From Pseudomonas taiwanensis (GTDB lineage Bacteria; Pseudomonadota; Gammaproteobacteria; Pseudomonadales; Pseudomonadaceae), in assembly GCF_013393345.1 (NCBI RefSeq), contig NZ_QJRF01000067.1, positions 207,350 through 271,349 of the forward strand: a stretch of DNA of 64,000 nt, in the 5' to 3' direction. This document shows positions 57,110-64,000 of this stretch, one piece after another. The notes beneath the pieces were generated by a model. That model saw only the letters and a program-made list of their open reading frames with translations, was not told the origin of the DNA and did not search any database. How positions within the stretch are numbered: the stretch's first letter is position 1; each line of letters opens with the position of its first letter. The position numbers were made by a program, and so were the translations under genes.

Positions 57110-59683
57110 GTGTTGAAGAAGACCCTGTTCCAGCTGCACTGGCTGTTCGGTATCAGTGCGGGGCTGGTACTGGCCTTGATGGGCATCACCGGCGCCGCCT
57201 ACAGCTTCCAGGAAGAAATCCTGCGTTTGCTCAATCCCGAGACCCTGTCGGTCGAAGTGCGTGACAGCGGCGTGCTGCCACCTGCCGAGCTGGTGAGCAA
57301 GATCGAGGCTGTAGAAGGCAAGAAGGTATCCGGCCTCTGGGTCGAAACCGACAGCGGCCATGCCGCGCGTGTCTTCTTCATGCCGCCGCCCGGGGAACGC
57401 CGTGGCCCCATGCGTTACTTCGATCCCTATACCGGCGAGTTGCTGGGTGAACCCACCGGCCAGCAGTTCTTCGGCCTCATGCTGCAGCTGCACCGCTTCC
57501 TCGCCATGGGCGAATTCGGCAAGCAGATCACTGCCGCCTGCACCCTGATCCTGATCTTCTTCTGCCTGTCCGGCTTGTACCTGCGCTGGCCGCGCAAGGC
57601 CGGCAGCTGGCGCGCCTGGCTGACCCTCGACTGGTCGCGCAAGGGCCGCAGCTTCAACTGGGACTTGCACGCCGTGGCCGGCACCTGGTGCCTGGTGTTC
57701 TATCTGCTGGCGGCGCTGACGGGGCTGTTCTGGTCCTACGACTGGTACCGCGAAGGTCTCAATCGCCTCCTCTCGGACGCCCCCGCCGGCCAGCAAGGCA
57801 AGCAAGGCGAGCGCCGTGGCGAAGGTCGTGGTGAGGGCCGTGGTCGCCCCGGCATGCAGGCCCCTTCCGGTCCGCCGCTGGTGGTGGACTATGACGCCGT
57901 ATGGAAGAGCATCCGCGAAATCGCCGGCCCGACCATGAGCGCCTACAACCTGCGACTGCCGCCGGTGGGCGGCCAGCCGGCGCAGGTGTACTACCTGCTG
58001 GAGGACGCCGCGCACCCGCGTGCGCTGAACCAGATCATCCTCGATCCGGCCACCGGCAAGGTCACCCGCAGCGACCGCTACACCGACAAGAGCTTCAAGG
58101 CGCAGCTGCTGACCAGCATCTATGCGCTGCACGTGGGCGAGTACTTCGGTTTGCCGGGACGCATCCTGGTGATGCTGGCGAGCCTGACCATGCCGCTGTT
58201 CTTCATCACCGGCTGGCTGCTGTATCTCGATCGCAGGCGCAAGAAGCGTGCGGTCAAGGCGGCCCGTGGCGGCCTGGCCGAGAGCGGCGGCAAGGATTCC
58301 TGGCTGATCGGCTTCGCCAGTCAGAGCGGCTTCGCCGAGCAACTGGCCTGGCAGAGCGCCGGTCAGCTCCAGGCCGCTGGCCTGCCGGTGCGCGTCGAGC
58401 CGCTTGCGACCCTCGACGGGGTGACCCTGGCGCAGGCCAGCAACGCCCTCTTCGTGGTCAGCACCTTCGGTGACGGCGAAGCGCCGGACAACGCTCGCGG
58501 TTTCGAACGCAAGGTGCTTGGCCAGGCTTCCCAGCTCGCCGGGCTGCGTTTTGCCGTGCTGGCCTTGGGGGATCGCCAGTACGAGCAGTTCTGCGGCTTC
58601 GGCCGACGCCTGCAGGCATGGCTGAAAGGGCAGGGTGCCAGCCAGTTGTTCGAACCGGTGGAAGTGGACAACGGCGACAGCGGTGCACTGCAACAGTGGC
58701 AGCAGCAACTGGCCCAGGTCTCCGGCGGCGCCGTGCTGACGCCCTGGAGTGGTCCGAGCTTCGAAAGCTGGACCCTGGAAAGCCGTGAGCACCTGAATCC
58801 GGGCAGTCAGGGTGAATCCACCTGGCTGTTGCGCCTGCGTGCTCCTGCGGGCAGCCAGGTGGACTGGCAGGCTGGCGACCTGGTGGAAATCCTCCCGAGC
58901 CAGGCCGAGCCGGTCATCGCGACTTGGCTGGCAAGGCATAACCTCGACGGCGACGCCCCGGTGGAGCTGGACGGCCTGCGCCAGTCGCTGCGCCAGGCAC
59001 TGGCCGGACGTCTGCTACCGAGTTCGTTCGAGCATCTGGTGGGTCTGCAGCCACAAGCCCTGGTGCAGGCGCTGATCGGCCTGTCCGTTCGCCAGTACTC
59101 CATCGCCTCGCTGGCCAGCGATGGCGCGCTGGAGCTGATCGTGCGCCAGGAACAGCATGCCGACGGCAGCCTGGGCATCGCTTCCGGCTGGCTGACCCAG
59201 TACCTGCCGCAAGGCGCCGTGATGCCGCTGCGCCTGCGCCGCAATAGCCGCTTCCATCTGATAGACGAAGATCGTCCGCTGATCTTCATCGGCAACGGTA
59301 CCGGCCTCGCCGGCCTGCGCAGCCTGCTCAAGGCGGCCATCGCTGCCGGACGCAATCGAAACTGGCTGCTCTTCGGCGAGCGCAACCAGGCCCACGACTT
59401 CTATTGCCGTGAGGAACTCCAGGGCTGGCTGGACAAGGGTGAACTGCAACGCCTGGACCTGGCCTTCTCCCGCGACCAGGCTGAGAAGGTCTATGTGCAG
59501 GACCGCCTGCGCGAAGCCGCCGACGAATTGCGCGCCTGGCTCGCCGAAGGCGCGGTGATCTACATCTGCGGCAGCCTGCAGGGCATGGCCGAAGGCGTTG
59601 ACCGCGCCTTGCGCGACATTCTCGGTGACGAGGCGCTGCAGCAGTTGAATGACGAAGGCCGCTACCGCCGCGACGTGTATTGA
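57110..59683 (+). CDS. piuB: Iron-uptake flavoprotein reductase PiuB (PepSY + flavodoxin + sulfite-reductase-type domains)
   Basis: 857-residue inner-membrane protein. The N-terminal half is a PepSY-associated region with four to five transmembrane helices and His residues ([47 protein letters not shown]). A Gly/Arg-rich stretch covers residues ~225-248. The C-terminal half is a flavodoxin domain ([20 protein letters not shown]) and a ferredoxin-NADP reductase domain ([43 protein letters not shown]). It probably reduces ferric iron or the ferrisiderophore taken up by PiuA. The GTG start follows GAGGGA. Confidence 0.93.
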   Translation: MLKKTLFQLHWLFGISAGLVLALMGITGAAYSFQEEILRLLNPETLSVEVRDSGVLPPAELVSKIEAVEGKKVSGLWVETDSGHAARVFFMPPPGERRGPMRYFDPYTGELLGEPTGQQFFGLMLQLHRFLAMGEFGKQITAACTLILIFFCLSGLYLRWPRKAGSWRAWLTLDWSRKGRSFNWDLHAVAGTWCLVFYLLAALTGLFWSYDWYREGLNRLLSDAPAGQQGKQGERRGEGRGEGRGRPGMQAPSGPPLVVDYDAVWKSIREIAGPTMSAYNLRLPPVGGQPAQVYYLLEDAAHPRALNQIILDPATGKVTRSDRYTDKSFKAQLLTSIYALHVGEYFGLPGRILVMLASLTMPLFFITGWLLYLDRRRKKRAVKAARGGLAESGGKDSWLIGFASQSGFAEQLAWQSAGQLQAAGLPVRVEPLATLDGVTLAQASNALFVVSTFGDGEAPDNARGFERKVLGQASQLAGLRFAVLALGDRQYEQFCGFGRRLQAWLKGQGASQLFEPVEVDNGDSGALQQWQQQLAQVSGGAVLTPWSGPSFESWTLESREHLNPGSQGESTWLLRLRAPAGSQVDWQAGDLVEILPSQAEPVIATWLARHNLDGDAPVELDGLRQSLRQALAGRLLPSSFEHLVGLQPQALVQALIGLSVRQYSIASLASDGALELIVRQEQHADGSLGIASGWLTQYLPQGAVMPLRLRRNSRFHLIDEDRPLIFIGNGTGLAGLRSLLKAAIAAGRNRNWLLFGERNQAHDFYCREELQGWLDKGELQRLDLAFSRDQAEKVYVQDRLREAADELRAWLAEGAVIYICGSLQGMAEGVDRALRDILGDEALQQLNDEGRYRRDVY

Positions 59684-59729
59684 CGGCGGCATGCGCCGAA
59701 ACGAGTGATCCCAGCTCCTTGGGAACGTT

Positions 59730-59758
59730 CGCCCCGCCTTGTGCGGGGCGTTTTTTTT
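59730..59758 (+). terminator. Terminator of piuB
   Basis: CGCCCCGC, loop CTTGT, GCGGGGCG, then eight T residues. Confidence 0.93.
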
Positions 59759-59841
59759 GCATCGCCCGGGCAGACCTTCGGCCTGCTTGGCGAATGAATT
59801 CGCTGTGTCTGCATTAAGTGTTGCAAGTAGCTGCATTGCCC

Positions 59842-59955
59842 GTAGGAGCTGGCTTGCCAGCGAATGGCCCCGTTTCGCTAGCAAGCTAGCTCCTACAAGG
59901 CGTCTGGACCGATGGCCGATTTCTGGCAACAGCTAACGCAGACATAGCCAATGAA
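59842..59955. repeat. Extended REP composite (gg/t forms plus conserved flank)
   Basis: The REP pair at 59842-59896 is followed by GGCGTCTGGACCGATG and then, inverted, the flank TTGCCAGA...GCGTTAGCTGTTGCC also seen beside the REP pair at 26328. It ends at an AATGAATTCGCCCCCACAGG copy of the second repeat class. Confidence 0.82.
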
Positions 59956-60004
59956 TTCGCCCCCACAGGAAAAAAGCAGGGCAGCCCGGGTAGCACGTAC
60001 AGCC

Positions 60005-60028
60005 CCCTCTCCCGCCTGCGGGAGAGGG
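60005..60028. repeat. CCCTCTCCCGC palindrome
   Basis: CCCTCTCCCGC and its inverted GCGGGAGAGGG with a two-base loop. This is the widespread proteobacterial GC-rich intergenic palindrome. Confidence 0.75.
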
Positions 60029-60126
60029 CGGGGGGTGAGGGCAGCGTCAGGCCAGTTCGGTGCCTATCCATTTCGCGAATAAATTCGCTCCTACAACAGC
60101 GCCGGCTTTTAGCCATAATCCGCTTC

Positions 60127-60873
60127 ATGAACAGACGAATCCTGCTGAACTGCGACATGGGCGAAAGCTTTGGTGCCTGGCGCATGGGTGACGACGAACA
60201 CGCCATGCCGCTGGTGGACCAGGCGAACCTCGCTTGCGGTTTCCATGCTTCCGACCCCCTGACCATGCAACGTACCGTCGAGCTGGCGCTGCGCCACAAC
60301 GTGCGCATCGGCGCCCATCCGGCGTATCCGGACCTCGTCGGGTTCGGGCGGCGCCACATGGCCTGTTCGCCGGAAGAAGTGCGCGCCCAGGTGCTCTACC
60401 AGATCGGAGCGCTGGAAGCCTTCTGCTGCACGGTCGGGACTCAGGTGGCGTATGTGAAGCCTCACGGCGCGCTGTACAACGACCTGGTGCGTGACGACGC
60501 GCTGTTAGAAGCGGTCCTCGATGCCTGCGCCAGCTATCGCAAGGGCCTTCCGTTGATGGTGCTGGCGCTGGCCGACAACAGCCGCGAGCTGCAACTGGCC
60601 GACGCCGCCGACGTGCCGCTGATGTTCGAAGCCTTCGCCGACCGCGCCTACCTCTCCGACGGGCAATTGGCGCCCCGGCGCATGGCCGGGGCGGTGCACC
60701 ACGATGCCGAACGCATCCTCGACCAGGCTTTGGCCATCGCCGTCGGCGAGCCATTTCCGGACATCGATGGCAAGCCCCTGCGACTGGTCGCGGATAGCCT
60801 CTGCGTGCACGGCGACAACCCTGAATCCCTGGCCGTACTGCGCCGATTGCGAGGCAAACTGGACGCCCTATGA
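60127..60873 (+). CDS. pxpA: 5-oxoprolinase subunit PxpA (LamB/YcsF family)
   Basis: 248-residue subunit of the three-part ATP-dependent 5-oxoprolinase, which opens pyroglutamate to glutamate. Family motifs are [32 protein letters not shown] and [28 protein letters not shown] and [18 protein letters not shown] complete the match. It is directly followed, with a four-base overlap, by pxpB and pxpC. Confidence 0.95.
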   Translation: MNRRILLNCDMGESFGAWRMGDDEHAMPLVDQANLACGFHASDPLTMQRTVELALRHNVRIGAHPAYPDLVGFGRRHMACSPEEVRAQVLYQIGALEAFCCTVGTQVAYVKPHGALYNDLVRDDALLEAVLDACASYRKGLPLMVLALADNSRELQLADAADVPLMFEAFADRAYLSDGQLAPRRMAGAVHHDAERILDQALAIAVGEPFPDIDGKPLRLVADSLCVHGDNPESLAVLRRLRGKLDAL

Positions 60874-61550
60874 TCCGCCTCGAGCCCGCTGGCGCCGAAG
60901 CATTGCTGCTGGTGCTGGCCGACGAACCGGATGCCGGCTTGCCACAGCGCATCGCGGCGTTGGCCGAAACCTTGCAGCGTGAGCTGGGGCACCTGCTGCT
61001 CGACCTGGTGCCAGGCTGGACCACGCTGCTGCTGCACTACGACCTGACCCGCACCGACCACCTCGCACTGGCCGAACGCATCGAACCGTTGCTGGAAGCC
61101 TGGCTTTCGGTTCCGGCCGTGAACGAATTCGGTCAGTTGCATGAAATTCCCATCTGGTACTGCGGCGAGGACCTGGTCTGGGTGGCCGAGTCCTGCGGCA
61201 TGTCGATCAGCGAGTTGGTGGATATTCACAGCAGCGCCGAGTACCGGGTCGGCGCCATCGGTTTCTCACCCGGCTTCGCTTACCTTGGTGGTCTCGATCC
61301 GCGTTTGGCTCTGCCGCGTCGCAGTAGCCCGCGCATACGCGTGCCGGCGGGCAGCCTGGCCATCGCCGAGCGCCAGACGGCGATTTATCCACAGGCCTCC
61401 CCGGGTGGCTGGCACTTGCTGGGATTGTGTCCCTGGACGCTGTTCGACGCGCATCGCGAGCCGCCGTGCCCGCTTGCCTTGGGAGACCGTGTGCGCTTCT
61501 TCGCCATCGATGAAGCCCGCTACCGCGCGGAAGGCGGAGGCGAGGCATGA
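60870..61550 (+). CDS. pxpB: 5-oxoprolinase subunit PxpB (KipI family)
   Basis: 226-residue allophanate-hydrolase-subunit-1-like protein. Motifs are [40 protein letters not shown] and the following [31 protein letters not shown] and [10 protein letters not shown]. It overlaps pxpA and pxpC by four bases each, so all three are made together. Confidence 0.95.
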   Translation: MIRLEPAGAEALLLVLADEPDAGLPQRIAALAETLQRELGHLLLDLVPGWTTLLLHYDLTRTDHLALAERIEPLLEAWLSVPAVNEFGQLHEIPIWYCGEDLVWVAESCGMSISELVDIHSSAEYRVGAIGFSPGFAYLGGLDPRLALPRRSSPRIRVPAGSLAIAERQTAIYPQASPGGWHLLGLCPWTLFDAHREPPCPLALGDRVRFFAIDEARYRAEGGGEA

Positions 61551-62467
61551 GCGGTTTGCGGGTGATCAAGCCCGGCCCCCTGAGCCTGCTGCAGGACGCC
61601 GGCCGTTGCGGCTGGCAGCATCTGGGCGTATCCCCAGCGGGCCCGATGGACCCTCTGGCGGCGGCTTGGGCCAACCGGTTGCTGGGCAACGCCGGAGGTT
61701 GCGCGGTTCTGGAGATTTCCCTCGGCGGGGTGGAGCTGGAAGCCGAGGAGGCGCTCTGGGTGGCGCTGACCGGGGCCGATATGCCGCTGAGCGTGGATGG
61801 TGAACCCCGCCTCAGCTGGTCTCGCTTTCGCCTCGAGCCAGGTCAGCGCCTGCAGATCGGCTATGCCCGCAGTGGCCAACGCAGCTATCTGGCGCTGGTA
61901 GGCGGAATTCGCGCTGAACCAGTGCTGGGCAGCGTCGCCTGCCAGATGCGCGAAGGCATGGGCGGTTTGGACGGCGAGGGCGTTCGGCTGGCCAAGGGTG
62001 ACTTGCTAGCCGGCGACCGGGGCGACTTTCCCCGTGGTGCCAGCGTGCCCTGGCCCTGGCAGCCGGATTACACGTCTGCGCAGTTGCTGCGAGTGATGGT
62101 GGGCGGTGATGCCACCAGCTTCGATGAGCAGCAGGTGCGAGCCTTCTTCGAAAACGCCTGGCTGCTTAGCCCACAATCCGACCGCATGGGCGCGCGCCTG
62201 GCAGGCGAGGCCCTGGTCGCGCCACAGCGGCAGTGGTCCCAGGGCGTGGTCATGGGCGCTGTCCAGGTGCCGCCGGATGGCCAGCCGATCATTCTCACGG
62301 CGGATCGGCAGACCATGGGCGGCTACCCGGTACTCGGCTGGGTCCACCCGCTGGATGTCGGGCGTCTGGCCCAGTGTCCGGCCAACCAGGTCCTGCGCTT
62401 CACTGCCATGAAGCTGGAGGACGCGCAGAAAGAACTGCGGGCGTTCTATCGCTTCTTCGGGCGGTAG
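61547..62467 (+). CDS. pxpC: 5-oxoprolinase subunit PxpC (KipA family)
   Basis: 306-residue allophanate-hydrolase-subunit-2-like protein. The N-terminus VIKPGPLSLLQDAGRCGWQH and GVSPAGPMDPLAAAWANRLL are family features. SDRMGARLAGEALVAP and ILTADRQTMGGYPVLGWVHP follow. It is last of the pxpABC operon. The class II repeat begins 18 bases after its stop. Confidence 0.95.
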   Translation: MSGLRVIKPGPLSLLQDAGRCGWQHLGVSPAGPMDPLAAAWANRLLGNAGGCAVLEISLGGVELEAEEALWVALTGADMPLSVDGEPRLSWSRFRLEPGQRLQIGYARSGQRSYLALVGGIRAEPVLGSVACQMREGMGGLDGEGVRLAKGDLLAGDRGDFPRGASVPWPWQPDYTSAQLLRVMVGGDATSFDEQQVRAFFENAWLLSPQSDRMGARLAGEALVAPQRQWSQGVVMGAVQVPPDGQPIILTADRQTMGGYPVLGWVHPLDVGRLAQCPANQVLRFTAMKLEDAQKELRAFYRFFGR

Positions 62468-62485
62468 GCCTTTCTGTACGGTTCT

Positions 62486-62584
62486 TGTGGGGGCGAATTC
62501 ATTCGCAAAGCAGTCCGCAGGACTGCCCCCAATAGCCAAAGGGGGGCTGCTGCGCAGCCCTCAGCGAATGAATTCGCCCCCACA
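62486..62584. repeat. GTGGGGGCGAATTC inverted repeat pair
   Basis: TGTGGGGGCGAATTCATTCG and the facing CGAATGAATTCGCCCCCACA bracket ~58 bases that contain inner palindromes (CAGTCCGCAGGACTG and GGCTGCTGCGCAGCC). It lies between convergent pxpC and lrp-type genes. Single arms of this class occur at 46683 and 59936. Confidence 0.85.
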
Positions 62585-62610
62585 GAGAAGCAGCCTGTCC
62601 GTGCAACGGA

Positions 62611-63093
62611 TCATTTCGGCAGGTGGTTCAACGGCAGCGGCGAGGGCGCTTTCACGGTCTGGATGGCGAAATTGCTGCGGATATCGCTGACGCCAGGGAG
62701 CCGCAGCAAGGTCCCGGTGAGGAAGTGCTCGTAGGCGCGCAAGTCCGGCACTACCACCTGGAGGAGGAAGTCCGATTCCCCCGATACCAGATGAACCGAG
62801 ATCACTTCGGGCAGGCTGATCACTGCTTCGCGGAAGGCGTTGGCCTGTTCCTCGCCGTGGCGCTCCACCTTGATTCCCACGAACACCGTCAAGCCCAGCC
62901 CCACTTCGTCGCGGTCGAGATTGGCATGGTATCCGCGAATCACGCCGGCTTCTTCCAGTAGTCGCACCCGTCGCAGGCAAGGGGAGGCGGAGAGGCCGAT
63001 CTCGTCGGCCAATTGCACGTTGGACAGGCGGCCGTCGCGCTGCAGGGCCGAGAGGATTCGATGGTCCAGGGCATCGAGTTTTAGTTTTGGCAT
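62611..63093 (-). CDS. Lrp/AsnC family transcriptional regulator
   Basis: 160 residues. The winged helix-turn-helix LDALDHRILSALQRDGRLSN...QLADEIGLSASPCLRRVRLL is followed by the RAM ligand-binding domain (GLTVFVGIKVERHGEEQANA, VISVHLVSGESDFLLQVVV). It is divergent from a LysE-type exporter gene 134 bases away, which it probably controls in response to an amino acid. Confidence 0.93.
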   Translation of the reverse strand: MPKLKLDALDHRILSALQRDGRLSNVQLADEIGLSASPCLRRVRLLEEAGVIRGYHANLDRDEVGLGLTVFVGIKVERHGEEQANAFREAVISLPEVISVHLVSGESDFLLQVVVPDLRAYEHFLTGTLLRLPGVSDIRSNFAIQTVKAPSPLPLNHLPK

Positions 63094-63227
63094 GGTTGGT
63101 CTGTTTCGCTCCGTAGAGTTGGCAGGAAATTCCGGAAATCATGGCGAAGTCGGCTGAATACGCAAGCACCTGCCCTGGCCTTCGGCCCTAGAATTTTCTC
63201 TCCACCGGCTGTTCTGGAGCGAAAGAC

Positions 63228-63845
63228 ATGACCGCTTTCCTGATCGCCCTGGCGGTGGTCTACCTGCTGCCCGGGCCTGACATGATTCTCCTGCTGCAAA
63301 CCGGCGCCCGACAGGGGCGTGCCATGGCGCTGGCAACCGCGTTGGGGCTGGCGCTGGCACGGGGTTGTCACGTGGCGCTGGCGGGTCTCGGCTTGGCGGT
63401 GCTTTTCAAGACCGCACCCTGGACTTTCGATGTCGTTCGCCTGGCCGGCGCCGGCTACCTGCTCTGGCTGGGCCTGAAGCTGTTTCAGGCGGAAGCGTCG
63501 GCATTGGTGGTGAATGCCGAGCGTGAGCCTTCGCGGGCCTACTGGCAGGCATTTCGCCGTGGACTGCTGACCAACCTGCTGAACCCAAAGGCGCTGGTGT
63601 TCTGCTCTGTGCTGCTGCCGCAATTCGTCAGCCCGGATTCCGGGCCTCTGGGGTTGCAGTTCGCCCTGCTGGGGACAGTCCTGGTAACGGTGGGGCTGGT
63701 CTTCGATTCGGTCTATGCGCTGATGGGCGCCGGGCTGGGGCGTTGGCTGGGACGCCGGCCATTGGTGCAACGCGTGCAGCAGTGGCTGTTCGGCGGGGTG
63801 CTGGTGGGGTTCGGGGTGAGGCTGGCGGTGTTGAAGGATCTGTAG
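63228..63845 (+). CDS. LysE/RhtB family amino acid exporter
   Basis: 205 residues with about six transmembrane helices. The family opening YLLPGPDMILLLQTGARQGR has the conserved PGPD-type motif. AYWQAFRRGLLTNLLNPKAL carries the second family motif (GLLxNLLNPKA). The ATG follows GGAGCGA. Its stop codon TAG is the beginning of a GTAGG-headed repeat. Pairing with an Lrp-type regulator is the usual setting of such exporters. Confidence 0.93.
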   Translation: MTAFLIALAVVYLLPGPDMILLLQTGARQGRAMALATALGLALARGCHVALAGLGLAVLFKTAPWTFDVVRLAGAGYLLWLGLKLFQAEASALVVNAEREPSRAYWQAFRRGLLTNLLNPKALVFCSVLLPQFVSPDSGPLGLQFALLGTVLVTVGLVFDSVYALMGAGLGRWLGRRPLVQRVQQWLFGGVLVGFGVRLAVLKDL

Positions 63846-63930
63846 GTTGGTCTGAGTTCGACGAAGCCCAACGTTCCCGGGCACGCTTCGCGCGCCTTGT
63901 TGGGCTTCGCTTCGCTCTGCGCCAACCTAC
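63842..63930. repeat. GTAGGTTGG palindromic repeat pair
   Basis: GTAGGTTGGTCTGAGTTCGA... and the facing ...GCTCTGCGCCAACCTAC enclose GAAGCCCAACG and TTGTTGGGCTTC inner arms. The first base triplet after G is the stop codon of the exporter gene. A further copy begins at 63969. Confidence 0.88.
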
Positions 63931-63968
63931 GGGGTCGTGTCGCGGCCCTTGGCAGTGCTGCGGGATCT

Positions 63969-64000
63969 GTAGGTTGGGCTGAGTTCGACGAAGCCCAACG
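63969..64000. repeat. Start of another GTAGGTTGGG repeat, cut by the window edge
   Basis: GTAGGTTGGGCTGAGTTCGA then CGAAGCCCAACG: the same left arm as at 63842, so at least two copies lie in a row. Confidence 0.8.

Larger units (their letters stand above)
59684..60126. other. Repeat-rich intergenic region between piuB and pxpA
   Basis: 443 bases with no gene. In order it holds the piuB terminator, a GCGAATGAATTCGC copy (59789-59802), a composite REP with conserved flank, a CCCTCTCCCGC palindrome, and a degenerate REP (TTTCGCGAATAAATTCGCTC at 60071). CATAAT at 60114-60119 is a possible -10 for pxpA. Confidence 0.7.

Noticed and set aside
54602..58939. A 1,445-codon open frame on the minus strand opposite piuA and piuB.
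   Set aside because: It is the antisense of two well-supported genes in GC-rich DNA, where long opposite-strand frames are common. It has low-complexity Gly/Ala/Val/Gln composition and no domain pattern.

Overview
This window is a Pseudomonas chromosome segment, GC-rich overall. Its gene order matches, from memory, a block of the P. aeruginosa PAO1 map around PA4513-PA4554. That block runs from the minor-pilin/pilY1 operon through pilSR, bamD-rluD-pgeF-clpB, ndh, yacG-coaE-pilDCB, pilA, tRNA-Thr, nadC, ampDE, a chemoreceptor, speC and piuA/piuB. Typical Pseudomonas GTAGG-headed palindromic repeats occupy most intergenic gaps. The exact species cannot be read from the sequence.

Layout. 1-6466 (minus): a type IV pilus tip operon, fimT-fimU-pilV-pilW-pilX-pilY1, with pilY1 cut by the left edge. 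Its base composition is clearly poorer in GC than the genes that follow. 6527-12769: thiO, the pilin-sensing two-component pair pilS/pilR, a small membrane protein and a glutamine-dependent NAD synthase. 12834-18501: bamD, rluD, pgeF and the heat-shock gene clpB. The clpB terminator is split by a 187-bp miniature transposon. 18821-22226: a PilZ protein with a DUF1631 partner, then a tRNA-Asn/Pro/Lys operon. 22227-26655: ndh and small conserved genes. 26659-33785: yacG-coaE-pilD-pilC-pilB and the divergent pilA. A low-GC membrane protein of GT-C/TPR type then sits between pilA and tRNA-Thr, the place where P. aeruginosa strains carry pilin-modification genes. 33842-41158: nadC, a second DUF1631 gene, ampD-ampE and a chemoreceptor. 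41312-51376 interrupts the reference order. It holds a TatD nuclease, an amino-acid-like uptake and catabolic unit (aminotransferase fused to an ABC ATPase, binding protein, two permeases, TetR regulator, deacylase), an eight-unit REP array with its RAYT transposase, and prfC. 51976-59683: speC, an alpha-hydroxy-acid oxidase, and the iron-uptake pair piuA/piuB. 60127-63845: the 5-oxoprolinase genes pxpABC and an Lrp-LysE exporter pair.

How the parts work together. The window carries much of a type IVa pilus system: major pilin, extension ATPase, inner-membrane platform, prepilin peptidase, the minor pilin/adhesin tip, and the PilS/PilR circuit that drives pilA from a sigma-54 promoter that can be read here. 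The most interesting points are the putative pilin-modifying gene beside pilA, the roughly 600-residue insertion in the PilY1 vWA domain, the matched promoter architecture of piuA and piuB, the aminotransferase-ABC fusion unit, and several layers of repeat biology, including REP heads that supply stop codons.
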